Positions 8,874-17,691 are shown, counted from the stretch's first letter. The stretch: DNA of 39,471 bases from an uncultured Rubripirellula sp. (GCA_938075415.1 CALJHC010000049.1:1-39471); one strand, 5' to 3'. Notes: generated from the sequence alone by a model not told the origin. Numbers and translations: made by a program.

Positions 8874-9383
8874 CTACTCGGATTTTTGAGTGAGAGCGGA
8901 GATAGGAATTGGAATACCTCGAAGTGTTCCTTCCAAGACAACTGTCTCTCCGACGACTCCTTGGAAATCGGCAACGATCATTCGACCACGCCGTGTCTTG
9001 ACCATTTTGACCAAGAGAATTAACTGGTCCCCCGGGGAGACGACACCGCGAAAGCGTACCCCATCCAGGCCACCGAAACCCACCATTTCCGAACCCAGCA
9101 GATCGTGCTTCTGGGTGAAGTAGCTAGAAAGTTGAGCGACAGCCTCGAGCATCACAACGCCGGGCATCAGGGGCATGCCAGGCATGTGACCACGCACCCA
9201 GAATTCATCATCGGTGAGTTGTTTCAGTGCGGCGCAGCAGTGAGTGTCCAGATCCTCATAAAGGATCGAGGTCAACTGCTCCATTTCGTGTCGCTGAGGA
9301 TTGAACTTCCGAATTGCCTCAATGTCGGCAATTGGTTTGTCTACATCGAACAACGAAAGATCGATTAGGGTTTCTTGACGCAC
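8874..9383 (-). CDS. fabZ: FabA/FabZ-type beta-hydroxyacyl-ACP dehydratase
   Basis: Removes water from 3-hydroxyacyl-ACP in fatty-acid elongation (hot-dog fold, cytosolic). The catalytic block RGHMPGMPLMPGVVMLEA holds the active-site His (residue 66 from the chosen start) and Glu (residue 80), matching the FabZ pattern GHFPxxPIxPGVxxxEAxAQ. The VRFRGVVSPGDQLIL strand is also typical. At 169 residues from the GTG at 9383 it is slightly longer than FabZ at the N terminus. That GTG was chosen because an AAAGGCGG site lies ~8 nt upstream; an ATG at 9425 is a possible alternative. A 16-bp minisatellite follows its stop codon. Confidence 0.85.
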   Translation of the reverse strand: MRQETLIDLSLFDVDKPIADIEAIRKFNPQRHEMEQLTSILYEDLDTHCCAALKQLTDDEFWVRGHMPGMPLMPGVVMLEAVAQLSSYFTQKHDLLGSEMVGFGGLDGVRFRGVVSPGDQLILLVKMVKTRRGRMIVADFQGVVGETVVLEGTLRGIPIPISALTQKSE

Positions 9384-9470
9384 TGCGTTACCGCCTTTGC
9401 ACCGTCTTGTCGCATACCTAACCAAAGCTTGCAGACTGAATCAGTTTGCTCACCAAGGTCAACAGCCATC

Positions 9471-9569
9471 TCAGGTCTTGATCTTCTTCCGCTTTGCTTT
9501 TCGAGCCTTGGCACTGGCCGGACGTCGGCCGTGGTTCGCTTTTTTCAGTTTATGTTGTGGCTTGGCCAT
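9471..9569 (-). CDS. 32-residue strongly basic small protein, ribosomal-protein-like
   Basis: A short ATG-to-TGA frame missed by length cut-offs. The product begins MAKPQHKLKKANHG and ends KARKAKRKKIKT; 14 of 32 residues are Lys or Arg and none is acidic. This composition is typical of tiny ribosomal or RNA-binding proteins (compare Thx, L36 or S22-type peptides) and unlikely to arise by chance. No strong Shine-Dalgarno is visible, which is common in this window. It lies just upstream of the fabZ gene, in the same direction. The plus-strand ORFs that cover this place look like shadows. I do not recognise the family with certainty; binding to rRNA or DNA is inferred from composition only. Confidence 0.65.
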   Translation of the reverse strand: MAKPQHKLKKANHGRRPASAKARKAKRKKIKT

Positions 9570-9946
9570 GACAATCGTTCGGGCTGATGGTGAAATCGTT
9601 GGGGTTTGTCGACGCGAGTTGATCAGCAAAAGTCTCAAGGTCGGGACTTGCTGCAGACAAACTGGGGCTTGTCAACCGGCGTCGATCTCGCGATTGAAAC
9701 CACTCATCGGTGGTCACAACGCGGAGAATAGGTGTTTCCTGATAACTTCAGAAGTCGAAAAAATAACAGGTTTCCGAGTCGGAGGGTAGGCTTACCTCCT
9801 TAAATGTCCGGAAGCGTTTTCTGATTGGGTGTCGATTGGTGCGGTGGTCCGGTTGTCCGGTTCTGAGGGGTTGCGGTCGTCCGACGTTGCATTGGTCCCG
9901 GGTTGCGGGGGACCGCGTTGAGCTCTCTGGGGCGACTTGGTTCCTC
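9570..9946. other. Intergenic region, no gene supported
   Basis: About 380 bases between the small basic protein gene and the 3' end of the peptidase-like gene. No motif, RNA or repeat of note was seen. Confidence 0.4.
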
Positions 9947-11494
9947 TCAGGGGTGATTCTTGCGGTAGGGACCGACGTTTTGGACTGAAGGTGGACTGAA
10001 TCCAAGGTTAGTAACGGATAAGTCTACCTTGATGGGGGGGTGCTGCTGCGGTTGGTTTGCTTTCTGGCCAGATTGGTTGGTCTTTTCATCGTTACTGCGG
10101 GGGTTGCCTTGCTTAAGCGAGATAGCTTGAGAGCGAAGCGTTTTGCGATCCACCGAAGGAATCGCGGGCTGCCCCGGGCTTGCACTTTCTGTTCGCCCCG
10201 GGCTTGCACTTTCTGTTCGCTTTGGGAGGCGAGAGCGGTTGAACGTGGGATCGAGCGGGTTTGGAGTGCCAAATTGACCGAAATCTGTTTTCTTTTCGAT
10301 CCCTTTCCTCTGATACAGCGATGAGTCCCAAGAGCTGGGCAAGGTGATTCGGTCCATTGCCAGCCCTGATGGACTGTGATCTGCTGCCGCCACTTTTTTG
10401 ACAGGAACAAGCTTAGTCAGAGGCATTGAGCTGGGCTGAGAGAGATCCACCAGACTCGATGTGACGCGGTTTTTACCGGGAGCTGGGTTTGTGGCTTTGG
10501 GTTGCGGTCGGAAGTTGTCGGAAGGTGGTCTCACGGGCGTTCCTGTGAAACCGGTACGGGCTAGCTGCGACGTTTTTGATTTTAGTTGGTGTGGTTGCCC
10601 GAGATTCTCGGGGTGGCCTACCGCGGATGCTTGAACCACGCTTGATTCCGAGTCAGGTGCCGATGTCGTTTGGCTGTGTTTCGCATATTGGGTCGATGAT
10701 CCGCTTCCTGCTGCTACCCAGGCGATCCAGTAATCCTGCAACTCTTGAAGCGATTCGTAACCGTAATGGCGTTTGACGTTGGTGGTCCAAGAGGGACGGC
10801 GAAGGTAGTCTTCGAGAAATTTGATGAATGCTCGAGGTCCCTTCTGGTCAATCAGGAATCTGCAGACCGAATAACCTTGTGCGTACATGGGAAGGACATC
10901 ACTTGGGTACTCTTTGAGCAGGAAAAGCTGATTCATGGCGATTCCACGTCGTGATTGAAGGAACTCGAGAAGTTTTTCTTCGTGCTTGCCTCGCTCGGCC
11001 TGATGTTCGACCGTTGTGCAAATGCCTTCATCTGCCCATCGCGGTAGTGGGCGACCAAAGTAGGTTGCGAGAATCGTGTGTGTAATTTCGTGTGGCAGAA
11101 CGCTGTCGAGAATTCTTTGAGGTGTTCCAACGACCTCCATTTGAAAGTCGCGAACCGGAACCGGGTTGTAAGTGGTGACTCCTTGAGCGGCCAGGTTGCG
11201 TCCTGAGACGACTCGAATTGGGCAAGGTCGAGGCCAAGGCGGAAGCGAACCACCGAGCCAGTAAACGGCAAGTTCGTAACGATATCGCTCGGCAGCCTCT
11301 GCAACTTGCCTTGCCAGTTCCGGCGAATCGGCTTGGATCAGGAAGTTCTCGGTGCGTACATTCGCGGCGTAGGTGCTTCCCTCGAGTGAGAGAAGCAAAA
11401 GGCTCAGCAGCAGCACTCCGCCCAAGCGAATGCGGTTGATCAGGCGAGATTTCGCCGGATGGATTGTTTGCAAATCCGATGTCATGGCTTCCAT
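9947..11494 (-). CDS. Secreted zinc peptidase (peptidase MA-like) with proline/serine-rich tail
   Basis: A signal peptide lies near residues 15-43 (basic KSRLINRIR, then LLLSLLLLSL, cleavage about TYAA-N). The catalytic motif HEITH is at residues 135-139, and Glu156 in RWADEGI follows 17 residues later, matching gluzincin peptidases of the peptidase-MA group. A helical region follows (to ~275), then about 240 residues of low-complexity Pro/Ser/Thr/Lys sequence. That tail contains an exact 24-bp duplication (plus-strand 10178-10225) giving two copies of the octapeptide RTESASPG. Likely an exported or anchored protease; the substrate is unknown. An in-frame Met at codon 4 is an alternative start. 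Confidence 0.78.
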   Translation of the reverse strand: MEAMTSDLQTIHPAKSRLINRIRLGGVLLLSLLLLSLEGSTYAANVRTENFLIQADSPELARQVAEAAERYRYELAVYWLGGSLPPWPRPCPIRVVSGRNLAAQGVTTYNPVPVRDFQMEVVGTPQRILDSVLPHEITHTILATYFGRPLPRWADEGICTTVEHQAERGKHEEKLLEFLQSRRGIAMNQLFLLKEYPSDVLPMYAQGYSVCRFLIDQKGPRAFIKFLEDYLRRPSWTTNVKRHYGYESLQELQDYWIAWVAAGSGSSTQYAKHSQTTSAPDSESSVVQASAVGHPENLGQPHQLKSKTSQLARTGFTGTPVRPPSDNFRPQPKATNPAPGKNRVTSSLVDLSQPSSMPLTKLVPVKKVAAADHSPSGLAMDRITLPSSWDSSLYQRKGIEKKTDFGQFGTPNPLDPTFNRSRLPKRTESASPGRTESASPGQPAIPSVDRKTLRSQAISLKQGNPRSNDEKTNQSGQKANQPQQHPPIKVDLSVTNLGFSPPSVQNVGPYRKNHP

Positions 11495-12114
11495 GCCGTT
11501 GCTCGGTGACTTTTAGGGTGGGTTGTCTCAGGCCGTCCTTGGCCAGATTGATCGCTTGCTCATAACCTGAGTGAATCGTTTGGAGGTCGACCGTTGGTCA
11601 CCCCTTAGTTGATCAACAATCAGAGCTGTCTGTCACTCAGGTCTTTGCTGGGTAGCTGCATGTTTAGGTCAAATGGGGGTTGGTGTGTTCAGCCATTCGT
11701 TCACGGGAATCGATCTCAAAGCGTGTTGTCCGTTCGCGTTTCAGCTCTCGCGGCACTCACCCAATTTTTTTGCCGGGCAAGGTCTGCCGGGTTGGTCCCA
11801 TCCACCGATTTTGCGTTGTGGCTAGTGCTCCTTTGGTTCACCCTGTCTTGCCGCGACGGCGTCCGGGTCGGTTGGATCTTCCCCGGACGATTGACGTTAT
11901 TGGCACCGAGTGCCCGGCGTCTTTCGTTCCTCACGGATGTACCAAGTTTATGCTTTGCCCGAATTTTCACAAAGGTGAATCTGCGATGCTCGTAATTGTG
12001 TTCTGATCTGTCTCTTTCGGATTGTGCTAACGGCGGAGTGGATTCGTTCAGGATTCTGCTTGTTCACCCTTTGCCCGCAAGGGAGTGAAAACGAGCCTTG
12101 AGGGGTGGTGGTTT

Positions 12115-12429
12115 TCATTCTGTGGTCGTCTCTGATTGCAAATCACAGTCCGGCTGACGACTCACCTCCCGCAACGAAATAGCGTCAAAACTCTCAGATT
12201 GCCGTGTTTTTGGAGGCCAGTACGGGCGAATCTGGCTGTTTTTCGGCCCCTGAGCCCCTGAGCCCCTGAGCCCCTGAGCCGCTGAGCCGCTGAGCTGCTG
12301 GGCCGCTGAGCTGCTGGGGAAGTGCCTGAGTGCGCATTCGGGGGCTGTTGAGAATTGCCTTCGGATTAACTGACAAGTATTCATTCCCTCGATATCAAAC
12401 GCAGGGTCTTCGATCCAGTCTTTGGGCAT
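12115..12429 (-). CDS. Doubtful small ORF carrying the 8-bp satellite
   Basis: 104 residues starting MPKDWIEDPAFDIEGMNTC, which reads like a genuine protein N terminus. It then passes through the 8-bp repeat (translated as Ser/Ala/Gly/Gln-rich sequence) and ends in a stretch without motifs. Since 8 bp shifts the frame with each unit, the satellite would disturb any gene here. It may be a broken gene or a chance frame. Confidence 0.2.
   Translation of the reverse strand: MPKDWIEDPAFDIEGMNTCQLIRRQFSTAPECALRHFPSSSAAQQLSGSAAQGLRGSGAQGPKNSQIRPYWPPKTRQSESFDAISLREVSRQPDCDLQSETTTE
12247..12318. repeat. 8-bp tandem repeat, 9 units
   Basis: Four exact copies of CCCCTGAG are followed by CCGCTGAG (twice), CTGCTGGG, CCGCTGAG and CTGCTGGG; 72 bases with no interruption. 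Confidence 0.95.
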
Positions 12430-12884
12430 GAATCAGCTTTTCTCTGATGACATTCCAGAGGATCAATCCCGAGTGTTGGTCGATTCTCGTTAATGGGTTT
12501 CTTGAACCTTGTCGGCTAGTGGTGTCTGCCAATCTGGATCCAGCAGCTGCTGTCGAGGGCTTGTGGAGTGCTGTAAGTCTATTGCTGCAAAAGGTTTGCG
12601 AGATGTTTTTTTTTAATGGCACGGGGGTTGCTGTAGATGAGACCCGAAAGCTTTGTCCTGCCAAAATGCGCGACAGATTGTGCAGGATCGCTGAAGAAGC
12701 CCGAGAAATCGAAATTTCCACATGTTGAACGCTTGAAGGCAGTGACCTTCGATTGGCGTTGAGCCTTCCGACCCGAAATTGTTGGGTCGTTGTTGTCGGA
12801 AACTCAGGTTGAAGGGTTCACCAACAAAACATTGATCATCAGACTCAGTACCATCCTTCCCGCGACGAGAAAGGTAACACCGAA

Positions 12885-13199
12885 ATGGCAGCAGCCAAAA
12901 AAACCGCAAAGATTCGCCTTCAACCAATGGGCGAACGAATCGTTGTGAAGCGAGTTGAGAGCGAAGAAACGACCGCAGGTGGAATTGTGCTGCCTGATTC
13001 GGCACGTGAGAAGCCAGCTCGCGGCACGGTCGTGGCAGTTGGCGGCGGTCGTCTACTCGACGACGGTTCCCGCTCGGACAGTCAACTCAACGCGGGCGAT
13101 ATCGTGTTGTTCAGCAGCTACGCTGGTGAGCCAGTTGAAATTGACGATGTCGAGTACTTGTTGATGCGAGAAGACGACGTACTTGCGGTGATTGAATAG
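12885..13199 (+). CDS. groES: Co-chaperonin GroES (Hsp10)
   Basis: Heptameric lid of the GroEL folding chamber. It shows the whole Hsp10 pattern: LQPMGERIVVKRVESEE, the mobile-loop segment TTAGGIVLPDSAREKP with the IVLP anchor that docks on GroEL, GTVVAVGGGR, and the closing YLLMREDDVLAVIE. 104 residues, with a short basic N-terminal extension (AAAKKTAK). GAAAGG lies ~10 nt before the ATG. groEL follows after 77 bases in the same direction, the classic two-gene operon. Confidence 0.97.
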   Translation: MAAAKKTAKIRLQPMGERIVVKRVESEETTAGGIVLPDSAREKPARGTVVAVGGGRLLDDGSRSDSQLNAGDIVLFSSYAGEPVEIDDVEYLLMREDDVLAVIE

Positions 13200-13276
13200 T
13201 CGGTCCGGCTAGCAAGCCGGTAGAAACGACTCCTCGCAACCTTCCTTAACACTCAAACCTATTATCAGTTAATCAA

Positions 13277-14896
13277 ATGGCAAAGATTATTGCATTCGAC
13301 CAAGAGGCTCGCGAAGCAATTCGCCGCGGTGTCTCGAAGCTCGCACGAACCGTCAAAGTGACTCTTGGCCCAAAAGGCCGCAATGTCATTCTCCAGAAAA
13401 GCTTTGGTAGCCCAACGGTCACCAAGGATGGTGTGACGGTCGCTAAAGAAATCGACCTGGAAGATGTTTACGAGAACATGGGAGCCCAAATGGTCCGCGA
13501 AGTTGCCAGCAAGACGAGTGACGTCGCTGGTGATGGAACGACGACCGCAACCGTGATGGCTGAAGCGATCTTCAATGAGGGTCTTAAGGCAGTGGTTGCT
13601 GGTGTAAACCCGATTCAAATGAAGATGGGAATCGAGGCAGCCGTCTCCGACATCACTGGTAAGTTGCACAAAATGGCAACGAAGGTGAAAGATAAGGAAG
13701 CGATGGCGAATGTTGCGACGATTGCGAGCAATAACGATCGCGAAATCGGTGACCTGTTGGCCGATGCCATGAGCAAGGTTGGCAAAGATGGTGTGATCAC
13801 CGTCGACGAAGGCAAGAGCTTGCACACCGAGCAAGAGTGGGTCGAAGGAATGCAGTTCGATCGCGGTTACCTTTCGCCTTACTTCGTCACCGATCCTGCG
13901 TCGATGGAAGCCGTTTTGGAAGATGCCTATGTTTTGGTTTTCGAGAAGAAAATCAGCAACATCAAGGACATGGTTCCACTGCTCGAGAAGGTCGTTCAGC
14001 AAGGTAAGCCATTGTTGATCATCGCTGAGGACGTTGACGGAGAGGCCTTGGCCACTTTGGTGATCAATCGTCTTCGAGGCACTTTCACCGTTGCGGCGGT
14101 GAAAGCCCCCGGATACGGTGATCGTCGTAAAGCGATGATGGAAGACATTGCAATATTGACCGGCGGCAGTGCAATTTTTGAGGCGTTGGGTGTGAAGCTG
14201 GAAAGCGTCGACCTGCCTCAGTTGGGCCGTGCCAAGAAGGTGATCATCGACAAGGACAACACCACGATCATCGAGGGTGCTGGCAAGACGAGTGACATCA
14301 AAGGTCGAATTGATCAGATTCGTCGCGAGATCGAGAACAGTACCAGCGATTACGATCGTGAGAAACTGGAAGAGCGTCTTGCGAAACTTGCTGGCGGCGT
14401 CGCCAAGGTGAATGTTGGTGCCGCGACCGAAAGTGAGATGAAGGAAAAGAAAGCTCGCGTTGAAGATGCTCTGCATGCAACCCGTGCTGCGGTGGAAGAG
14501 GGAATTCTGCCCGGCGGTGGGGTGGCTTTGCTTCGTGCTTCATCCACGGTGAAGCCGAGTGAAGATTTGTCAGAGGATCAAATTGTTGGTTACAACATCG
14601 TCCTTCGTGCTTGCCGTGCTCCGTTGAGCATGATCTCGGAGAACGCAGGTCAAGATGGTGGCATTGTTTGCGAGAAGGTTTCGGGAATGAAGGGCAATGG
14701 CGGATACAACGCGTTGACCGACAACTACGAAGATCTTGTCAAATCCGGTGTCATTGACCCAACCAAGGTGACTCGCACGGCATTGAGCAACGCCGCGAGT
14801 GTTGCAATTTTGTTGCTGACTAGCGACGCGTTGGTGGCCGAGAAGCCAAAGGCTGGCAAGAAGGCTGGCACCGGTGGCGATCACGACATGTATTAA
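13277..14896 (+). CDS. groEL: Chaperonin GroEL (Hsp60)
   Basis: ATP-driven folding chamber for nascent or stressed proteins. Typical motifs are present: VKVTLGPKGRNV, SPTVTKDGVTVAKEI, the ATP-binding DVAGDGTTTATV, EGMQFDRGYLSPYFVTD, and VEEGILPGGGVALLRA. 539 residues, about the normal 540-550. The C terminus ends GTGGDHDMY rather than the usual Gly-Gly-Met repeats, a feature often seen when a genome carries several GroEL paralogues. The 77-nt gap to groES has no strong ribosome-binding site. A strong terminator follows at 14948. Confidence 0.98.
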   Translation: MAKIIAFDQEAREAIRRGVSKLARTVKVTLGPKGRNVILQKSFGSPTVTKDGVTVAKEIDLEDVYENMGAQMVREVASKTSDVAGDGTTTATVMAEAIFNEGLKAVVAGVNPIQMKMGIEAAVSDITGKLHKMATKVKDKEAMANVATIASNNDREIGDLLADAMSKVGKDGVITVDEGKSLHTEQEWVEGMQFDRGYLSPYFVTDPASMEAVLEDAYVLVFEKKISNIKDMVPLLEKVVQQGKPLLIIAEDVDGEALATLVINRLRGTFTVAAVKAPGYGDRRKAMMEDIAILTGGSAIFEALGVKLESVDLPQLGRAKKVIIDKDNTTIIEGAGKTSDIKGRIDQIRREIENSTSDYDREKLEERLAKLAGGVAKVNVGAATESEMKEKKARVEDALHATRAAVEEGILPGGGVALLRASSTVKPSEDLSEDQIVGYNIVLRACRAPLSMISENAGQDGGIVCEKVSGMKGNGGYNALTDNYEDLVKSGVIDPTKVTRTALSNAASVAILLLTSDALVAEKPKAGKKAGTGGDHDMY

Positions 14897-14947
14897 TCTT
14901 TGCTGAGGATTTGTTTCCTTCGCGAAGATTTCATTCAATTCAAGAAG

Positions 14948-14978
14948 AGCGGTCGACCTTGAGTCGACCGCTTTTTTT
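14948..14978 (+). terminator. Rho-independent terminator of the groES-groEL operon
   Basis: A perfect 10-bp stem AGCGGTCGAC / GTCGACCGCT (14948-14957 with 14963-14972), a five-base loop and a run of seven T. It lies 52 bases after the groEL stop codon. Confidence 0.95.
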
Positions 14979-15395
14979 ATGGATCCATGTGACCGCTCTG
15001 CGTGCTTGGCGTGGTGGTTGCCGGTTGATGACTTCTTGCACGCTTTGTCTTTTTGGATTAGCGCCCTTTGGCAACGAGGCCTGTCGAGGTATTCATTGCT
15101 TTTTGTTTTCGCATGACGGTCCCCGTGCTAAAGGATTCTTTAAGTTTGATAGCCTCCGTGCTTTGATTAGGTGTGCCGGTTCGGTTGTCGGATAGTTTTA
15201 ATTTGTCAGGTCATGAACGGGGCTGATCCCGCTCATTCAATTTGACACACAGGTTTTTGGGCCCGTAAATACAAGCCAACGATTCTCGCTTCGCGAGTAA
15301 AGATTGAGTGCATGATTGTGGTTGGTTCCAGCCTTGTCGTTCAGGCAGGTGTTTCAGGTTGGTTTGTGGGACCTGGGTTTCACAATCAGGATCGA
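14979..15395. other. Convergent intergenic region, no gene supported
   Basis: Lies between the groEL terminator and the 3' end of the fusion gene on the minus strand. No motif or RNA recognised. Confidence 0.4.
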
Positions 15396-17171
15396 CTAGC
15401 CGTTATCGATTACTTGAGCACTGTCGATTACTTGTTCATGATCGACTGGCTGACGTGTTTCAAGTAATGCGGATTGGATGATGTCGATCATTCGATGGTT
15501 GGTTTCTCTGTCTTTCACCGCGATGCGGATGGCCTGTTTTCCCAAGCTGGGACTTGTCGGGGATAGATCCCTAATGAACAGATCGTTTCTCCTGCAGGCA
15601 TTCAGGAATTTTTCTTTGTTGTCACGTATTGGGTCGAGGTAGACCAAAAGGTAGTTGGCTGTGCCTGCGACAACATCAAGTTGAAGTGAGTTAAGTTGAT
15701 TCTCCAGTTGTTTTCGATACTTGTGAGTCTCAGCAAATCGTTCTTGATAGTAACTTGAGTCCGCGAAAGCTGAGATTGCCGCAACCTGTGCCAACATGTT
15801 GATATTCCAGGGTGGGGTGATGCGTCGCAGTTCATTTGCTTCTTTTGCGTTTACGCAAAGGTAACCCACTCGAATACCGCTGAATCCAAAGATTTTTGAG
15901 AGTGATTTGCAGATCGTGAGGTTGGAGCGTGATGAGACCTGCGTTTCGAGCGATTGGCTTTTGTCAACGTAATCGATATAGCATTCGTCAATCCAGAAAC
16001 GTGTTTCGGGGGGTGTATGGTCCAGCAGTTCGGTCATTCTTTGTCGATCGAGGAAGCGTCCCGTTGGATTGTTTGGGTTGACGATGATGATGAGGTCATA
16101 GCCCTTTTCAATTTCTCGCTGATAGGCTTCGAGACTGATTTGAAAACCATCTTCTTTGCGTAGGATAAGCTTGCTTGTCTGGCATTGAATGACCTCTTTG
16201 CAGATGAATTCATATTCTCCATAGCAAGGTGATACTAAGAGGACGCGAGATGATTTCTTGAGCCATGAACCGAGTGCCCTGAAAATAAGGTCCGATGAAC
16301 CGGCCCCGGGGACGACGTTCGCGGACGCAATGCCTTGAGAGGACGCGATTGTCTCAGATAATTCAATGGCATTGGTTGGTGGTGATGTCTTGGCGAGCCA
16401 AGGCAAATGCCGGTTGATTTGTTCAATGGCATTTGGGCAAGGAGGGAACCATGCGTCCAAGACGTCAGCATTAATGATTTGGGTTTGCTGGTTCAAGTTT
16501 TCAAAACTTGAACCGATTCCGCGAATAGAATCTCCGCCGTGATAACAGCTTTGCGATGAATCGATTGGAAGGTCCAGTTTCCAGTGAACCTCATGTTTTA
16601 ATCGCTTGATGATTCTATCGTACTTTTGAATCACTTCTTTCGTTTCAGAGAACAATAGTTCCATCAGGAGGAACGTAACGTTGCCGCTTTTTATGCTTAG
16701 ATCCAAAGAGGAAAATCCAATGGATTGATACATGCCAAAAACTTCTTGGCGGCCGATTGCCACGACCCGCCGGGTGCTCATGGACTCAAGTAATCTGAAA
16801 GTGCCATAAAGTAGGAGACTAGCGGCCAAGCTTGTTCGTTCCGACTCGAGTACCGACAGGAGACGTACTTCACAGAAGTCATGGTTTGCGAGTTGCGGAT
16901 AACTTTCTCGATCGAGGTATTTGTCGATCGAATAGCTGGGCGAGCCCGGTGGCGTGATGCTTAAAAAACCAACGATTCGATCACCACGGCAAACAACAAC
17001 GTACTGGTTCCACTGATCTAGTTGGTCAGCAAGGCGTTTTTCCGGATTGACTGGATGCTGGCCGATTTCCTCGGCGTAAATGTCATGGCGGATTCGGTAA
17101 ATTGTTTCGCGATCCTCAGGTTTGGCAAGTCGGATTGTTAACGCTGCGGAGTCATGATTTGTGAATGTCAT
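15396..17171 (-). CDS. Fusion of FeeM/LuxI-like N-acyltransferase and HisC-type PLP aminotransferase
   Basis: 591 residues in two domains. Residues ~10-175 have the GNAT/acyl-synthase pattern of FeeM and LuxI-like enzymes: IRLAKPEDRETIYRIRHDIY, an acidic RLADQLDQWNQYVV strand, VGFLSITPPG, CEVRLLSV, and MYQSIGFSSL. Residues ~205-575 form a fold-type I PLP enzyme close to histidinol-phosphate aminotransferase: VVPGAGSSDLI, PCYGEY, NPNNPTG (365-371), D395 and Y398 in WIDECYIDY, and the Schiff-base Lys426 in SLSKIFGFSGIRVGY. Acyl synthases of this type use acyl-ACP to acylate amino acids; the second domain transaminates or decarboxylates amino acids. Together they suggest a two-step route to an N-acyl amine or amino-acid product, possibly a signal; this is inference. 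The far C terminus carries a small VID repeat. No neighbour clarifies the pathway. Confidence 0.85.
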   Translation of the reverse strand: MTFTNHDSAALTIRLAKPEDRETIYRIRHDIYAEEIGQHPVNPEKRLADQLDQWNQYVVVCRGDRIVGFLSITPPGSPSYSIDKYLDRESYPQLANHDFCEVRLLSVLESERTSLAASLLLYGTFRLLESMSTRRVVAIGRQEVFGMYQSIGFSSLDLSIKSGNVTFLLMELLFSETKEVIQKYDRIIKRLKHEVHWKLDLPIDSSQSCYHGGDSIRGIGSSFENLNQQTQIINADVLDAWFPPCPNAIEQINRHLPWLAKTSPPTNAIELSETIASSQGIASANVVPGAGSSDLIFRALGSWLKKSSRVLLVSPCYGEYEFICKEVIQCQTSKLILRKEDGFQISLEAYQREIEKGYDLIIIVNPNNPTGRFLDRQRMTELLDHTPPETRFWIDECYIDYVDKSQSLETQVSSRSNLTICKSLSKIFGFSGIRVGYLCVNAKEANELRRITPPWNINMLAQVAAISAFADSSYYQERFAETHKYRKQLENQLNSLQLDVVAGTANYLLVYLDPIRDNKEKFLNACRRNDLFIRDLSPTSPSLGKQAIRIAVKDRETNHRMIDIIQSALLETRQPVDHEQVIDSAQVIDNG

Positions 17172-17691
17172 TTTAACACTGTCGGGTTTATGCGATGCAC
17201 GCTCGATCGCACCTAAGGTTTGACAAGTTTTCGCTTCTGGATAAAGCGATGGAAGGTGCGTATCGGGATCGTCTCAGACGCAATTTGTTTTGCGAACAAT
17301 CGAAATTGTGATTTTGAAACACCGTCATTCTAGGCATCGCTGAAGACATTTGCTTGCGTTTCATCCGAGACTGCATCGAGAGTGGTTTTCTCGATTAGTT
17401 GAAGCTTCTGCAATGAAAGAAGTGACCACCGTCATGGGTTGGGCCTTGGTTGATCTGTGGAGGGAGACCCTGTCGTCGCGATTATTCGCCGCAAATTGAA
17501 TTTCTTCTTTGTTTTTGTTTTGCGATGCAGCCATTCAAGAAAGTTTGTTTTTCATCATCAATGAAAGAGAGTTCTGCACCCTGTTTGCAATTATTTTGCA
17601 AAAAAAAACTTATGAAATCGCAACATAGTGCATCGCGAGGTCTCCTTAAGTGAAGACACTTCCTATCGCGAGCAAAAGGAGTACTTTTGCA
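17172..17691. other. Divergent promoter region between the fusion gene and the VIT-VWA gene
   Basis: AT-rich. It contains a perfect inverted repeat at 17584-17602 (listed separately) and the ribosome-binding site AAAAGGAG ~10 nt before the ATG at 17692. No gene is supported. Confidence 0.5.
17584..17602. promoter_or_regulatory. Perfect inverted repeat upstream of the VIT-VWA gene (possible operator)
   Basis: TTTGCAA-TTATT-TTGCAAA, 7-bp arms with a five-base spacer, followed by a run of A. It lies ~90 nt before the start codon in an AT-rich promoter region. It could bind a dimeric regulator; it is not oriented as a terminator. Confidence 0.4.

Larger units (their letters stand above)
11495..12884. 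other. Gene-poor 1.4 kb region before groES
   Basis: No convincing gene. It holds a hairpin at 12063-12089 (stem TTCAC..CCTT with AAGG..GTGAA and a small bulge), an 8-bp satellite at 12247-12318 and a doubtful minus-strand ORF at 12115-12429. ORFs of 93-128 residues on either strand (such as 11609-11995) have no recognisable motif. The groES promoter should lie at the right end; no CIRCE element was seen. Confidence 0.4.

Noticed and set aside
8612..8974. 120-residue minus-strand ORF with a periodic Asn/Arg/Glu/Pro/Lys sequence
   Set aside because: It is the translation of the 16-bp satellite in shifting frames and overlaps the fabZ 3' end.
11609..11995. 128-residue plus-strand ORF with Cys/Leu/Phe-rich content
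   Set aside because: No coherent signal peptide, membrane pattern or family motif; composition looks random.
12700..12884. CIRCE (HrcA operator) ahead of groES
   Set aside because: No TTAGCACTC-N9-GAGTGCTAA or close variant was found by reading both strands.
13265..14476. 403-residue ORF on the minus strand inside groEL
   Set aside because: It is antisense to a highly conserved gene and has no motif; a codon-bias shadow.
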